This document shows positions 8,127 through 17,031 of a stretch of DNA of 64,000 bases, piece after piece. The position numbers and the translations under genes were made by a program. Each line of letters begins with the position of its first letter. Position 1 is the first letter of the stretch. Source of the DNA: BOG-994 sp049514215 (lineage in GTDB: Bacteria; Pseudomonadota; Gammaproteobacteria; Burkholderiales; Burkholderiaceae_D); NCBI GenBank assembly GCA_049514215.1, contig JBEKVI010000002.1, positions 124,001-188,000 on the forward strand, in the 5' to 3' direction. A model generated the notes under the pieces. That model worked only from the letters and a program-made list of their open reading frames with translations, was not told the origin of the DNA and did no database searches.

Positions 8127-9572
8127 ATGAACTATGTCAGCACGCGCGGGGGCCTGGCCTCGGCGCGCTTCTCGCAGATCCTTCTCGAGGGACTCGCTCC
8201 CGATGGCGGACTTGTGATCCCTGAGCACTATCCGCGCGTGAGCGCAGACGAGCTCGAGGCGTGGCGCATTCTGTCCTATCCCGAGCTGGCCTTCGAGATC
8301 GTGCGCAAGTTCGCCGACGATCTGCCCGAGGGCGCATTGCGTGAAATGATCCAGAAGACCTACACCCAGGCGCGCTTTGGATCGGCTGAGATCACGCCCT
8401 TGGTTCCGATCGGGGAGGGGCTTTCACTGCTGCGCCTGTCCAACGGGCCTAGCCTGGCCTTCAAGGACATCGCCTTGCAGCTGCTCGGACACCTCTTCGA
8501 ATACGTGCTCGAGCAGTCCAATGGCGTTCTGAATATCCTCGGCGCGACCTCGGGCGATACCGGCAGCGCCGCAGAGTATGCGATGCGCGAGAAGGCGAGA
8601 ATCCGGGTTTTCATGCTCTCGCCTCGGGGCAAGATGAGTCCGTTTCAGACCGCACAAATGTACAGCTTGCGCGACGAGAACATCTTTAACATCGCCATCG
8701 ATGGGGTGTTCGACGAGGCACAGGACATCGTCAAACAGGTCAGTTCCGATAGGCCATTTAAGGCGCGCTGGCACATCGGAACGGTCAACTCGATCAACTG
8801 GGCCCGTATCGCAGCCCAGGTCGTCTACTACTTCAAAGGCTACTTCGCCGCGACCACCTCGAATCGGGAGAGCGTGAGTTTCGCCGTGCCCTCGGGCAAT
8901 TTCGGCAACATCTATGCAGGCCACCTTGCGCGCATGATGGGCCTGCCGATCGGTCGTCTCCTGTGCGCTACCAACGAGAACGACGTGTTGGATGAATTCT
9001 TTCGTACCGGGGTCTATCGCGTGCGTAGTGCCGCGGAGACGCGTCACACCTCGAGCCCCTCGATGGACATCTCCAAAGCGTCCAATTTCGAGCGCTTCGT
9101 CTTCGACCTTTTGGATCGGGACGCTGAACGCGTGGCCGGTCTTTGGGTGGAATTGGATGCGCGGGGCAGCTTCGATCTGTCCAAGACGGCGGCCTTCCTG
9201 GGGCTCCCAGACCGCTTCGGCTTCGTCTCGTCGAGCTGCACCCACGGCGATCGCATGGAGACGATTCGCTTTCTGATGCGCGAGCGCGGTGTCATGATCG
9301 ATCCTCATACCGCCGATGGCTTGACCGCGGCCCGGCGCCTAAGGCGTCCTGACGAATCCGTGGTGGTCCTCGAGACGGCACTGCCGGCCAAGTTTGCCCC
9401 GGCCATTCGCGAAGCCTTGGGAGTCGATCCCGGGCGCCCGGCGGCGTTTAGGAACCTCGAGAAATTGCCGCAGCGATTCGACGTGCTGCCGCCCTCTGTC
9501 GAGGCCGTGAAGGAGTACCTGGTACGGCGCGCCCAGGGCGCCCCCGGGCAGTCTTCGCCCGCGGCACGCTAG
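8127..9572 (+). CDS. thrC: Threonine synthase
   Basis: 481-residue PLP enzyme that converts O-phosphohomoserine to threonine. It is of the longer bacterial/fungal type with the N-terminal MNYVSTRGG start. The PLP lysine is K113 in PSLAFKDIALQLLG, the phosphate-binding region is GATSGDTGSAAEYA, and VPSGNFGNIYAGHLA is also typical. It lies 42 bases after hom on the same strand and is probably cotranscribed. Confidence 0.95.
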   Translation: MNYVSTRGGLASARFSQILLEGLAPDGGLVIPEHYPRVSADELEAWRILSYPELAFEIVRKFADDLPEGALREMIQKTYTQARFGSAEITPLVPIGEGLSLLRLSNGPSLAFKDIALQLLGHLFEYVLEQSNGVLNILGATSGDTGSAAEYAMREKARIRVFMLSPRGKMSPFQTAQMYSLRDENIFNIAIDGVFDEAQDIVKQVSSDRPFKARWHIGTVNSINWARIAAQVVYYFKGYFAATTSNRESVSFAVPSGNFGNIYAGHLARMMGLPIGRLLCATNENDVLDEFFRTGVYRVRSAAETRHTSSPSMDISKASNFERFVFDLLDRDAERVAGLWVELDARGSFDLSKTAAFLGLPDRFGFVSSSCTHGDRMETIRFLMRERGVMIDPHTADGLTAARRLRRPDESVVVLETALPAKFAPAIREALGVDPGRPAAFRNLEKLPQRFDVLPPSVEAVKEYLVRRAQGAPGQSSPAAR

Positions 9573-9582
9573 AATAGGGCCG

Positions 9583-10806
9583 ATGGATTCCAAGCCCACC
9601 TTGCTGAGTGTAGAAGAGGCGCTGGTGCAGTTACTTGCGGCCGTGGCGCCCGTCTCCGGAGTTGAGACGGTGCCGATCGCCTCGGCCCTGGGCCGTGTGC
9701 TGTCGGCACCCCAGGTTTCGCGCATCGATGTTCCCCCGGCGGATAACACGCAGATGGACGGGTACGCCATCCGGGCAAGCGATTGTGCTTCCGGACAGGC
9801 CCTTCTTGCGGTTTCCCAGCGCATCCCGGCAGGCCATGTCGGACAACCGCTCGTCCCGAACACGGCAGCACGGATCTTTACGGGGGGATTGATCCCGGAA
9901 GGCGCCGATGCGGTTGTGATGCAGGAGCAAACGGAAGCCTCCTCCGCAGGAGGCGGACCGATGGTCACCATTCGTCATGTGCCAGCACCCGGAGACTGGA
10001 TCCGACGCGCCGGCGAGGACATTCGCGCCGGGGCCACGATTCTCGAGCCCGGCACCCGTTTGCGCCCCCAGGAAATCGGCCTGGCGGCGTCGGTGGGCAT
10101 CACCGAACTGCCGGTGCGAAGGCGGATTCGCGTGGCGATCTTCTTCACCGGCGATGAGCTTGCCATGCCGGGCGAAAAGCTGCGGCCCGGCGCGATCTAC
10201 AATTCGAGCCGCTTTACGCTAAACGGGCTTTTGTCGCTGTTGGGCTGCGACACCACGGATCTGGGCATCGTTCCCGATACACGTGAAGCCACCCGCGCAG
10301 CGCTAAGGACCGCGGCTGCGGGCCACGATTGCATCATCACCAGCGGTGGCGTCTCGGTGGGGGAGGAAGACCACGTCAAGCCCGCTGTGGAGGCCGAGGG
10401 TAGACTGGATTTGTGGCAGATCGCCATCAAACCGGGTAAACCGTTGGCCTTCGGCAAGGTGGCCGACGCCGTGTTTCTCGGCCTGCCGGGCAATCCCGTG
10501 TCGAGCTTCGTGGCCTTTTTACTGTTCGTGCGCCCGGTCCTGCTGCGTCTGCAAGGCGCAAAGGATGCCCGCGTGCGTCGCTATGCGATGCGAGCGGATT
10601 TCAATTGGCCCAAACCGGATCGGCGACAGGAATATCTGCGGGTGCGCGTCAATGATGCGGGAGGACTGGACCTGTTTCCCAATCAAGGCTCGGCTGTATT
10701 GACCTCGACCGTCTGGGGTCACGGCCTGCTTGAGAACCCCCCGGGGCACGCGATCTCCCATGGGGACATCGTGCAGTTCATCCCCTTCGCGGAGTCCGAA
10801 TCGTGA
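9583..10806 (+). CDS. moeA: Molybdopterin molybdenumtransferase
   Basis: 407 residues, the usual MoeA length. It inserts molybdate into adenylated molybdopterin to make the molybdenum cofactor. Visible motifs are PPADNTQMDGYAI (around 50), IFTGGLIPEGADAVV (around 100), TGDELAMPGEKL, SGGVSVGEEDHVK and GLPGNPVS. It starts 10 bases after thrC and is followed by moaD and moaE, so three molybdopterin genes sit together. MoaA, MoaB, MoaC and MogA are not in the window. Confidence 0.94.
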   Translation: MDSKPTLLSVEEALVQLLAAVAPVSGVETVPIASALGRVLSAPQVSRIDVPPADNTQMDGYAIRASDCASGQALLAVSQRIPAGHVGQPLVPNTAARIFTGGLIPEGADAVVMQEQTEASSAGGGPMVTIRHVPAPGDWIRRAGEDIRAGATILEPGTRLRPQEIGLAASVGITELPVRRRIRVAIFFTGDELAMPGEKLRPGAIYNSSRFTLNGLLSLLGCDTTDLGIVPDTREATRAALRTAAAGHDCIITSGGVSVGEEDHVKPAVEAEGRLDLWQIAIKPGKPLAFGKVADAVFLGLPGNPVSSFVAFLLFVRPVLLRLQGAKDARVRRYAMRADFNWPKPDRRQEYLRVRVNDAGGLDLFPNQGSAVLTSTVWGHGLLENPPGHAISHGDIVQFIPFAESES

Positions 10807-10831
10807 CGCGCGCATGGGTTCGGGAGCGATG

Positions 10832-11089
10832 ATGCAAATTGAGCTCCGTTTTTTTGCCGCCTTAAGAGAGAAATTGGGTATCGGGGCAGAGCGCTGCGAG
10901 GTCCCGCCGGAGATCGCAACGATCGCACAGCTGCGCGCGTTTCTTGTGGGTCGGGGGCCGGCCTGGGCCGAGGCCCTGGCCTTCGAGAAGAAAATCAGGG
11001 TCGCACTCGATCAACGGCTTGCCAAGGAGGATGCCCCCATCCATGACGGCGCCGAGGTCGCCTTCTTTCCGCCGGTCACAGGAGGATAG
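10832..11089 (+). CDS. moaD: Molybdopterin synthase sulfur carrier subunit
   Basis: 85-residue ubiquitin-fold protein ending in the diagnostic Gly-Gly tail (FFPPVTGG). The tail is adenylated and thiocarboxylated, then donates sulfur to precursor Z within the MoaD-MoaE complex. Two ATGs stand side by side (10829 and 10832); the second has the better spacing to GGGAG at 10822. It lies 25 bases after moeA and its stop codon is one base before the moaE start. Confidence 0.92.
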   Translation: MQIELRFFAALREKLGIGAERCEVPPEIATIAQLRAFLVGRGPAWAEALAFEKKIRVALDQRLAKEDAPIHDGAEVAFFPPVTGG

Positions 11090-11090
11090 A

Positions 11091-11558
11091 TTGGCCGTCC
11101 GGATTCAGGAAGAGAGCTTCGAGGTCGGTGCCGAGATCGAGCGGCTCTGGGCGCGGCGCCCTTCAGTGGGCGCGATCGCATCGTTTATCGGGACGGTCCG
11201 GGATATCAACGAGGTCGAAGGTGAAAGGCGTTCCATCTCGAGCCTGACCCTCGAGCACTACGCCGGTATGACCGAGGCGGCACTCGAAGAAATCTGCCAG
11301 GAAGCGCGCGCTCGCTTCGAGGTCATCGATGCCCTCATCGTGCACCGGGTCGGCCGCTTGCTTCCCCTCGATCCCATCGTCCTTGTGGTGGTCCTGTCTA
11401 GCCATCGCAAAGACGCGTTCGCAGCCTGCGAGTTCATCATGGACTATCTGAAGACGCAAGCGCCGCTTTGGAAGAAGGAAGTCACCCCCGAAGGCAGCCG
11501 ATGGGTCGAGAGCCGGATGAGCGACGATGACGCGGCACAGCGCTGGGGGACATCATAG
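11091..11558 (+). CDS. moaE: Molybdopterin synthase catalytic subunit
   Basis: 155 residues when started at TTG 11091, which has GGAGG five bases upstream, inside the end of moaD. No ATG fits the N-terminal homology AVRIQEESFEVGAEI. It catalyses dithiolene formation on precursor Z using MoaD thiocarboxylate. Family blocks GAIASFIGTVRD, LTLEHYAGMTE, VHRVGRLLPLDPIVLV and WKKEVTPEGSRWVES carry the conserved basic active-site residues. The rare start and close spacing suggest translation coupled to moaD. Confidence 0.93.
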   Translation: MAVRIQEESFEVGAEIERLWARRPSVGAIASFIGTVRDINEVEGERRSISSLTLEHYAGMTEAALEEICQEARARFEVIDALIVHRVGRLLPLDPIVLVVVLSSHRKDAFAACEFIMDYLKTQAPLWKKEVTPEGSRWVESRMSDDDAAQRWGTS

Positions 11559-11587
11559 GGCCGCTTGAGAATCTGACGTGGCGCGGA

Positions 11588-11953
11588 TTGGCTGCCGTCG
11601 GTCTGGGTGGCATGTTGGGATGCTGGCTGCGCTGGTTGCTGGCCGTGGCACTGAATGCGGTGGTGCCTTTGCTCCCCATTGGTACCCTGATTGCGAACCT
11701 CGCCGGGGCCTTTATCATGGGACTTGCGCTGGGCTATTACTCAAAGCACACCAGCTGGCCCATCGAGTGGCGGTTTTTTATCCAGACCGGTTTTTTGGGT
11801 GGATTGACCACGTTTTCCACGTTCTCGGGAGAGTCGCTCACCCTGATTCAGCGGGGCGCATTCGGCTGGGCTCTTGCGCACATCGGCGCAAATCTGGTCG
11901 GATCCCTGGCGCTTTGCGCCCTCGGCTATGCCGTGATTCGTGGCGCGGGCTAA
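11588..11953 (+). CDS. crcB: Fluoride ion channel CrcB/Fluc
   Basis: Small four-helix membrane protein, about 121-126 residues, that exports fluoride as a dual-topology dimer. The signature NLAGAFIMG, TGFLGGLTTFSTFSGE (the Phe and Thr/Ser track of the pore) and GANLVGSLAL are present. No ATG is available: TTG at 11588 or CTG at 11573 (giving L-T-W-R-G before the homology) are possible starts. It lies 29 bases after moaE. No fluoride riboswitch sits immediately ahead, because the preceding bases are coding, so it is probably carried on the moe/moa transcript. Confidence 0.88.
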   Translation: MAAVGLGGMLGCWLRWLLAVALNAVVPLLPIGTLIANLAGAFIMGLALGYYSKHTSWPIEWRFFIQTGFLGGLTTFSTFSGESLTLIQRGAFGWALAHIGANLVGSLALCALGYAVIRGAG

Positions 11954-11989
11954 TCGGTCGCGCAGGCGTCCTGACGCTCGAGCGCGGGT

Positions 11990-13540
11990 ATGACCTCCCG
12001 GCCATTTCGCTATCGCTGGGCCGCTTTGGGCGACCTGAACGGCTTTTTTGCTCTTTCCATCGACAACCTCGCCCTGCTTGCGGGCATGAGCGGTCTTCTG
12101 GTCGGCGTTTTCAAGATGCCGGCCGAGCTGATCTTCGATCGGATGGTCCCAGGTACGGCGCTTGGGGTGCTGGTCGGCGATGCTCTCTACGCCTGGCTTG
12201 CTTTTCGTCTGGCCAAGCGCGAAAAGCGCAGCGACGTCTGTGCCATGCCGCTCGGAATCGACACGCCTTCCATGTTCGCCTTGTGTCTGGGGGTGATCGG
12301 TCCGGCGTTCGTCGCGACCCACGATGCGCGGGCCGCCTGGGCCGTCGGTATGGCCGTGCTCTTTCTGATGGGCTGCGTCAAACTCATGGCCGCCTTTTTC
12401 GGACAGTGGATACGCGAGGCGCTCCCGCGCACCGCGCTTTTGGGTGCGCTAAGCGCCGTGGCTGTGGCCCTCATCATGTTTTATCCGGTACGCAAGGTCT
12501 TCGCCGAGCCCATCGGGGGGTTCGTGGCGCTCGGCGTCGTCCTCCTGGCGCTCGTGGGGCGCGTGCGCTTGCCGCGCCAGATCCCCGCCATGCTCGTCTC
12601 GTTGGGTCTGGGGTTCGCCGCCATCGCCTTGGCGCGGATGTGGGGCTACAGTCTTCCTCCCGGAACGAGCGGGGCGGCTGAGCTGGGATGGCACTGGCCC
12701 TGGCCGAGTTTGTACTTCCTTGACGGCTTGAGTCTCGCCTGGCAATACCTGCCGTTGGCCGTTCCGGTCGCCCTGGCAACGGTCATCGGTGGTATCGACA
12801 ACACCGAGTCTGCCGCGCTCGCCGGAGACGCGTACTCGACGCGCGCGATTTTGCTGGTCGAGGCGGCCTCGACTCTCGTGCAGTCCGTCTGCGGTGGCGT
12901 GATCCAGACCACCCCCTATATTGGCCACCCTGCGTATAAGGCGATGGGTTGCCGGGCCGCATACGCTCTGGCCACGGGCCTATTCATCGGCTTGGGCGCG
13001 GCCACCGGGGTGATCAGCTATCTCATTACGCTATTGCCCGAATCGTTGATCGTGCCCATCCTCGTCTTCGTCGGACTTGAGATGGGTGCGCAGGCGGTTC
13101 ACGCCTCGGAGGCGCGTCACGTCCGTGCCCTCGGTCTTGCTCTCATACCGGTACTGGCTTACCTGTGCGTGATCCAAATTTCGGGCGTTGTGGGTGAGGC
13201 CCACCTTGAGATTGACTCCCTGTCCCCGGGATTTCGCCATGACTTCGAAGCGCTGACGATGCTAGGCAACGGATTCATCATCTCAGCGATGCTCTGGGCG
13301 AGCTGGCTCATCTGGGTGATCGACGCCCGGTTCGGGCGCGCGGCGGGCCTAAGTCTTCTGGCGGCTGCTCTGACCCTTTTCGGGGTAATCCACTCGCCGT
13401 ATCCCGACGGGCGTCTGTTGTGGCCCGGTGCTGCGAGTCCCCCGGCCGTCTTCGCGTTGGCGGCGGCCTATGGGCTTCTCGCGCTCTTGTGCGCAGGGGC
13501 GGCCTTTCTGGGTGTTACGCCCCGCGGCGAGTCCGAGTAG
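11990..13540 (+). CDS. NCS2-like (nucleobase-type) permease
   Basis: 516-residue membrane protein with 12 or more hydrophobic segments. The MPLGIDTPSMFAL segment near residue 86 and IGGIDNTESAALAGDAYSTR near 265 match the two substrate-binding repeats of the NCS2/AzgA-like xanthine-uracil permease superfamily, and GGVIQTTPYIGHPAYKAMG resembles their central loop. The substrate cannot be told; the acidic residue in GIDNTES is where NCS2 proteins contact the nucleobase. It follows crcB by 36 bases. A long ORF in another frame over 11578-12681 is a shadow. Confidence 0.7.
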   Translation: MTSRPFRYRWAALGDLNGFFALSIDNLALLAGMSGLLVGVFKMPAELIFDRMVPGTALGVLVGDALYAWLAFRLAKREKRSDVCAMPLGIDTPSMFALCLGVIGPAFVATHDARAAWAVGMAVLFLMGCVKLMAAFFGQWIREALPRTALLGALSAVAVALIMFYPVRKVFAEPIGGFVALGVVLLALVGRVRLPRQIPAMLVSLGLGFAAIALARMWGYSLPPGTSGAAELGWHWPWPSLYFLDGLSLAWQYLPLAVPVALATVIGGIDNTESAALAGDAYSTRAILLVEAASTLVQSVCGGVIQTTPYIGHPAYKAMGCRAAYALATGLFIGLGAATGVISYLITLLPESLIVPILVFVGLEMGAQAVHASEARHVRALGLALIPVLAYLCVIQISGVVGEAHLEIDSLSPGFRHDFEALTMLGNGFIISAMLWASWLIWVIDARFGRAAGLSLLAAALTLFGVIHSPYPDGRLLWPGAASPPAVFALAAAYGLLALLCAGAAFLGVTPRGESE

Positions 13541-13634
13541 CATTGGCGCCCTGGTGGCGGTTCCCGTCGCGTTCGGTGATCGCGAAAGGGCACTTCGGGC
13601 TGCGCTGCTTGACCTCGCCTGCATGGGTTTCTCG

Positions 13635-13662
13635 CTTGAAACCCCCAGCCGTGCCCCCATCT
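13635..13662 (+). promoter_or_regulatory. Sigma-32 (RpoH) heat-shock promoter of clpB
   Basis: CTTGAAA (13635-13641), a 13-base spacer, then CCCCATCT (13655-13662). This equals the sigma-32 consensus CTTGAAA-N(13-17)-CCCCATnT at every fixed position. It ends 33 bases before the clpB ATG. Seen directly; its use by RpoH is inferred from the consensus and the identity of the gene. Confidence 0.85.
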
Positions 13663-13695
13663 GGGCTTTGAAAACATATTCGGACGACTCCACTT

Positions 13696-16305
13696 ATGAG
13701 AATCGACAAACTCACCACCAAGTTTCAAGAAGCCTTGGCCGATGCGCAAAGTCTTGCCGTGGGCGGGGATAATCCCTCCATCGAGCCGGTTCACCTTCTC
13801 CTGGCGCTTCTAAAGCAAAGCGACGGTTCGACCAGTTCGCTTTTGCAACGGGCTGGCGTCAACGTTCAACGTGTGGCGACTGCGCTCACTACGGCGCTCG
13901 ATCGGCTACCCCGGGTCGAAGAGTCGCGCGGCGAGGTCCAGGTAGGGCGCGAGACCGCGAATCTTCTGAATCTGGCCGACAAAGCGGCGCAAAAGCGCGG
14001 CGATGAATTCATCGCGAGCGAGATGTTTCTCCTGGCATTGGCCGACGACAAAGGCGAAGCCGGCCGCATCCTGAAGGAAAATGGTCTCACCAAGAAGTCG
14101 CTTGAGGCCGCTATCGAATCCGTGCGTGGAGGCGCGAGCGTCAATAGTGCCGAGGCCGAAGGCCAACGTGAAGCGCTGAAGAAATACACCATGGACCTGA
14201 CCGAGCGCGCCCGCCAGGGCAAACTCGATCCGGTGATCGGGCGCGACGACGAGATCCGGCGATCCATCCAGATCCTGCAGCGGCGCACCAAGAACAATCC
14301 GGTGTTGATCGGCGAGCCCGGGGTCGGCAAGACCGCGATCGTCGAGGGCCTGGCGCAGCGTATCGTCAATGGCGAAGTACCGGACTCCCTCAAAAACAAG
14401 CGTGTGCTTTCGCTGGATATGGCATCACTTCTCGCCGGTGCGAAGTACCGCGGCGAATTCGAAGAACGGCTCAAGGCCGTCTTGAGCGATCTGGCCAAGG
14501 ATGAGGGACAGACGATCGTATTCATCGACGAACTGCACACCATGGTCGGTGCCGGTAAGGCCGAAGGGGCGATCGATGCGGGAAACATGCTCAAGCCCGC
14601 GCTTGCACGGGGCGAACTGCACTGCATCGGCGCGACGACCCTTGACGAATACCGCAAGTACATCGAGAAAGACGCGGCGTTGGAGCGGCGCTTCCAGAAA
14701 ATCCTGGTCGACGAGCCCAGCGTCGAATCGACCATCGCCATCCTGCGCGGGCTGCAGGAAAAATACGAAGTTCACCACGGTGTGGAGATCACCGATCCTG
14801 CCATCGTGGCGGCTGCCGAACTGTCGAATCGCTACATCACGGACCGTTTTCTGCCGGACAAGGCGATCGACCTGATCGACGAGGCTGCAGCGCGGATCAA
14901 GATGGAAATCGACTCGAAACCTGAATCGATGGACCGCCTTGAGCGACGCATGATTCAGCTCAAGATCGAACGTGAGGCGGTCAAGAAAGAGGTGGACGAG
15001 GGTTCTCGCCGGCGCTTGTTGCTCATCGAGGAGGAAATCACGCGCCTGCAGCAGGAGTACTCGGATCTCGAGGAGATCTGGAAGGCCGAGAAGGCCGCGG
15101 TACAGGGCTCTGCGCACATCAAAGAAGAGATTGACAAGGTCAAGCTTGAACTGACGCGCCTCAGGCGCGAAGGCAAGCTCGATAAGGTCGCCGAATTGCA
15201 ATATGGGCGGCTGCCCCAGCTCGAGTCCGCATTGAAGGCCGCAGAGACCCAAAGCGCGGGACAAAAAGCCCACCAGCTCTTGCGCACGCAAGTCGGTGCC
15301 GAGGAGATCGCCGAGGTCGTCTCGCGGGCGACGGGGATTCCGGTATCGCGCATGATGCAAGGCGAACGCGAGAAACTGCTGGGGATGGAAGACAAGTTGC
15401 ACGAACGCGTCGTCGGTCAGGATGAGGCAGTACGCTTGGTGTCCGATGCAATTCGGCGCTCACGTGCGGGCCTGTCGGACCCCAATCGCCCCTACGGTTC
15501 GTTTCTCTTTTTGGGACCGACGGGGGTTGGCAAGACTGAACTTTGCAAGTCACTCGCCAATTTCCTTTTCGACTCCCAAGACGCGCTCGTGCGGGTCGAT
15601 ATGAGCGAATTCATGGAGAAGCACTCCGTGGCGCGGCTCATCGGTGCGCCGCCGGGGTACGTCGGCTACGAAGAAGGTGGCTATCTGACCGAACTGGTCC
15701 GACGCAAACCCTATTGCGTCATCCTCTTGGACGAAATCGAGAAGGCACACCCAGATGTCTTTAACGTCTTGCTTCAGGTCCTCGACGACGGCCGCCTGAC
15801 GGATGGTCAAGGCCGAACGGTAGACTTCAAGAACACTGTCATTGTCATGACCTCGAACATCGGCTCCGAGCTCATTCTGGCCGAAGGCGTAGCCGCGGCG
15901 GGAGAGGCGGCCGATGCGGTCTACGAGCGCATCAAGGGGCTGGTCTGGCAGGAGGTCAAGCAGCAGTTCCGACCGGAGTTCTTGAACCGGATCGACGAGG
16001 TCATCGTTTTCCACGGTCTCGATCAGGGACAGATCGCCGCGATCGCGAAGATCCAACTGGAGGGTTTGCGGCAGCGCATGCACAAGATGGAGTTGGAGTT
16101 TCGCATCTCCCCGGCGGCGCTCAATCGCCTGGCCTTGGCCGGGTTCGATCCCCTGTTTGGTGCGAGGCCGCTAAAGCGGGCGATCCAGCAGCAGATCGAA
16201 AACCCCATGGCGAAGATGATTCTCGAGGGCAAATTCGCGCCCAAGGACGTCATCGAGGTCGACTATTCGGAAGGCCAATTCCGTTTCACAGACCTTGCCC
16301 CGTAA
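13696..16305 (+). CDS. clpB: ATP-dependent disaggregase ClpB
   Basis: 869-residue Hsp100 disaggregase that, with DnaK, pulls apart heat-aggregated proteins. The N-terminal Clp repeats (1-150) come first, then AAA-1 with Walker A GEPGVGKT at 206-213 and Walker B VFIDELHTMVGAG. The long coiled-coil M domain (about 410-530) follows, then AAA-2 with Walker A GPTGVGKT near 609 and the pore segment GAPPGYVGYEEGG. Full length and intact. It is the first gene after a clear RpoH-type promoter and is followed by a short hairpin. Confidence 0.97.
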   Translation: MRIDKLTTKFQEALADAQSLAVGGDNPSIEPVHLLLALLKQSDGSTSSLLQRAGVNVQRVATALTTALDRLPRVEESRGEVQVGRETANLLNLADKAAQKRGDEFIASEMFLLALADDKGEAGRILKENGLTKKSLEAAIESVRGGASVNSAEAEGQREALKKYTMDLTERARQGKLDPVIGRDDEIRRSIQILQRRTKNNPVLIGEPGVGKTAIVEGLAQRIVNGEVPDSLKNKRVLSLDMASLLAGAKYRGEFEERLKAVLSDLAKDEGQTIVFIDELHTMVGAGKAEGAIDAGNMLKPALARGELHCIGATTLDEYRKYIEKDAALERRFQKILVDEPSVESTIAILRGLQEKYEVHHGVEITDPAIVAAAELSNRYITDRFLPDKAIDLIDEAAARIKMEIDSKPESMDRLERRMIQLKIEREAVKKEVDEGSRRRLLLIEEEITRLQQEYSDLEEIWKAEKAAVQGSAHIKEEIDKVKLELTRLRREGKLDKVAELQYGRLPQLESALKAAETQSAGQKAHQLLRTQVGAEEIAEVVSRATGIPVSRMMQGEREKLLGMEDKLHERVVGQDEAVRLVSDAIRRSRAGLSDPNRPYGSFLFLGPTGVGKTELCKSLANFLFDSQDALVRVDMSEFMEKHSVARLIGAPPGYVGYEEGGYLTELVRRKPYCVILLDEIEKAHPDVFNVLLQVLDDGRLTDGQGRTVDFKNTVIVMTSNIGSELILAEGVAAAGEAADAVYERIKGLVWQEVKQQFRPEFLNRIDEVIVFHGLDQGQIAAIAKIQLEGLRQRMHKMELEFRISPAALNRLALAGFDPLFGARPLKRAIQQQIENPMAKMILEGKFAPKDVIEVDYSEGQFRFTDLAP

Positions 16306-16310
16306 GCAGG

Positions 16311-16327
16311 AGCCCCTCGCCGGGGCT
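16311..16327 (+). terminator. Short hairpin after clpB
   Basis: AGCCCC-TCGCC-GGGGCT forms a perfect 6-bp GC-rich stem six bases after the clpB stop. Only TTCT-like bases follow, with no long T run, so it is a weak or imperfect intrinsic terminator. Confidence 0.45.
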
Positions 16328-16405
16328 TCTCGGCATCCAAGTGCCGATCTTACCTAGAGTGTACTTCGGTAGACTTGGGGGTCTTCCCGTCTCGCGGTGA
16401 CCCTC

Positions 16406-16903
16406 ATGCCGAAATTCGCCACAACCGACCTCTGCGACGCGCATGAGGCACTCCTCGTCGATGGACGGATCCGGATTCTCCCACCGGGCCTTCTCCATTT
16501 TGGGCAGCACTTCCAGGTGGCGGGACCCGCTTGCACCCTTCAGGTATTCGAGGACAACGCGCGGGTGCGCTCGCTTTTGGAGAATTCAGGCGACGGACGG
16601 GTGCTCGTCGTCGACGGTGCCGCCAGTCTGCGCTGTGCTCTCGTCGGCGGAAACCTGGCCGCGTTGGGAGCGCGCAACGGCTGGGCCGGGATCCTTGTCC
16701 ATGGTTGCGTTAGGGACGCCGATGAACTGGACCAGGCCGCTCTTGGCATCTGGGCCTTAGCGCTCAATCCGAGGCGCGCTGCCAAGGAGGGTAAAGGGGA
16801 GACCCAAATACCGGTTCGCCTTGGGGAGGTGGACATCAATCCTGGCGAGTGGATCTATGCCGACCGCGACGGCGTGCTGGTCTCGGCCGACCCACTCATC
16901 TGA
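16406..16903 (+). CDS. rraA: RraA-family protein
   Basis: 165 residues from the ATG at 16406 (a GTG lies three codons upstream). It matches RraA, which binds RNase E and inhibits mRNA turnover; members in other bacteria have also been called 4-hydroxy-4-methyl-2-oxoglutarate aldolase-like. Visible blocks are TTDLCDAHEALL, QVFEDNARVRSLLE, GRVLVVDGAASLRCALVGG, GWAGILVHGCVRD and the ending WIYADRDGVLVSADPL. Which of the two activities applies here is not decided by sequence; the close match to E. coli RraA blocks favours the regulator. Confidence 0.85.
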   Translation: MPKFATTDLCDAHEALLVDGRIRILPPGLLHFGQHFQVAGPACTLQVFEDNARVRSLLENSGDGRVLVVDGAASLRCALVGGNLAALGARNGWAGILVHGCVRDADELDQAALGIWALALNPRRAAKEGKGETQIPVRLGEVDINPGEWIYADRDGVLVSADPLI

Positions 16904-17031
16904 TGGCGGCGACGTTCGTCGGCGATTGATGCATTCTGTCCCCGGTGTTCGTCTCCTCGTCGCAGTGTCCTCGCGAGCTGGCCCCGCGCGAACTACAGTT
17001 CACTCAAGGACCCACACATCGGAGAGTGAAC

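Noticed and set aside
7197..8228. 343-codon frame antisense to hom and thrC
   Set aside because: Both real genes are intact; no homology is visible.
11559..11587. Fluoride riboswitch ahead of crcB
   Set aside because: The spacer is only 29 bases and the rest is moaE coding sequence; too short for the aptamer.
11578..12681. 367-codon plus-strand frame over crcB and the permease
   Set aside because: It runs in a different frame from two recognised membrane proteins and is rich in Arg/Gly/Ala, typical of an off-frame shadow.
14425..15402. 325-codon frame antisense to clpB
   Set aside because: clpB is complete on the plus strand; the antisense frame shows no family motif.
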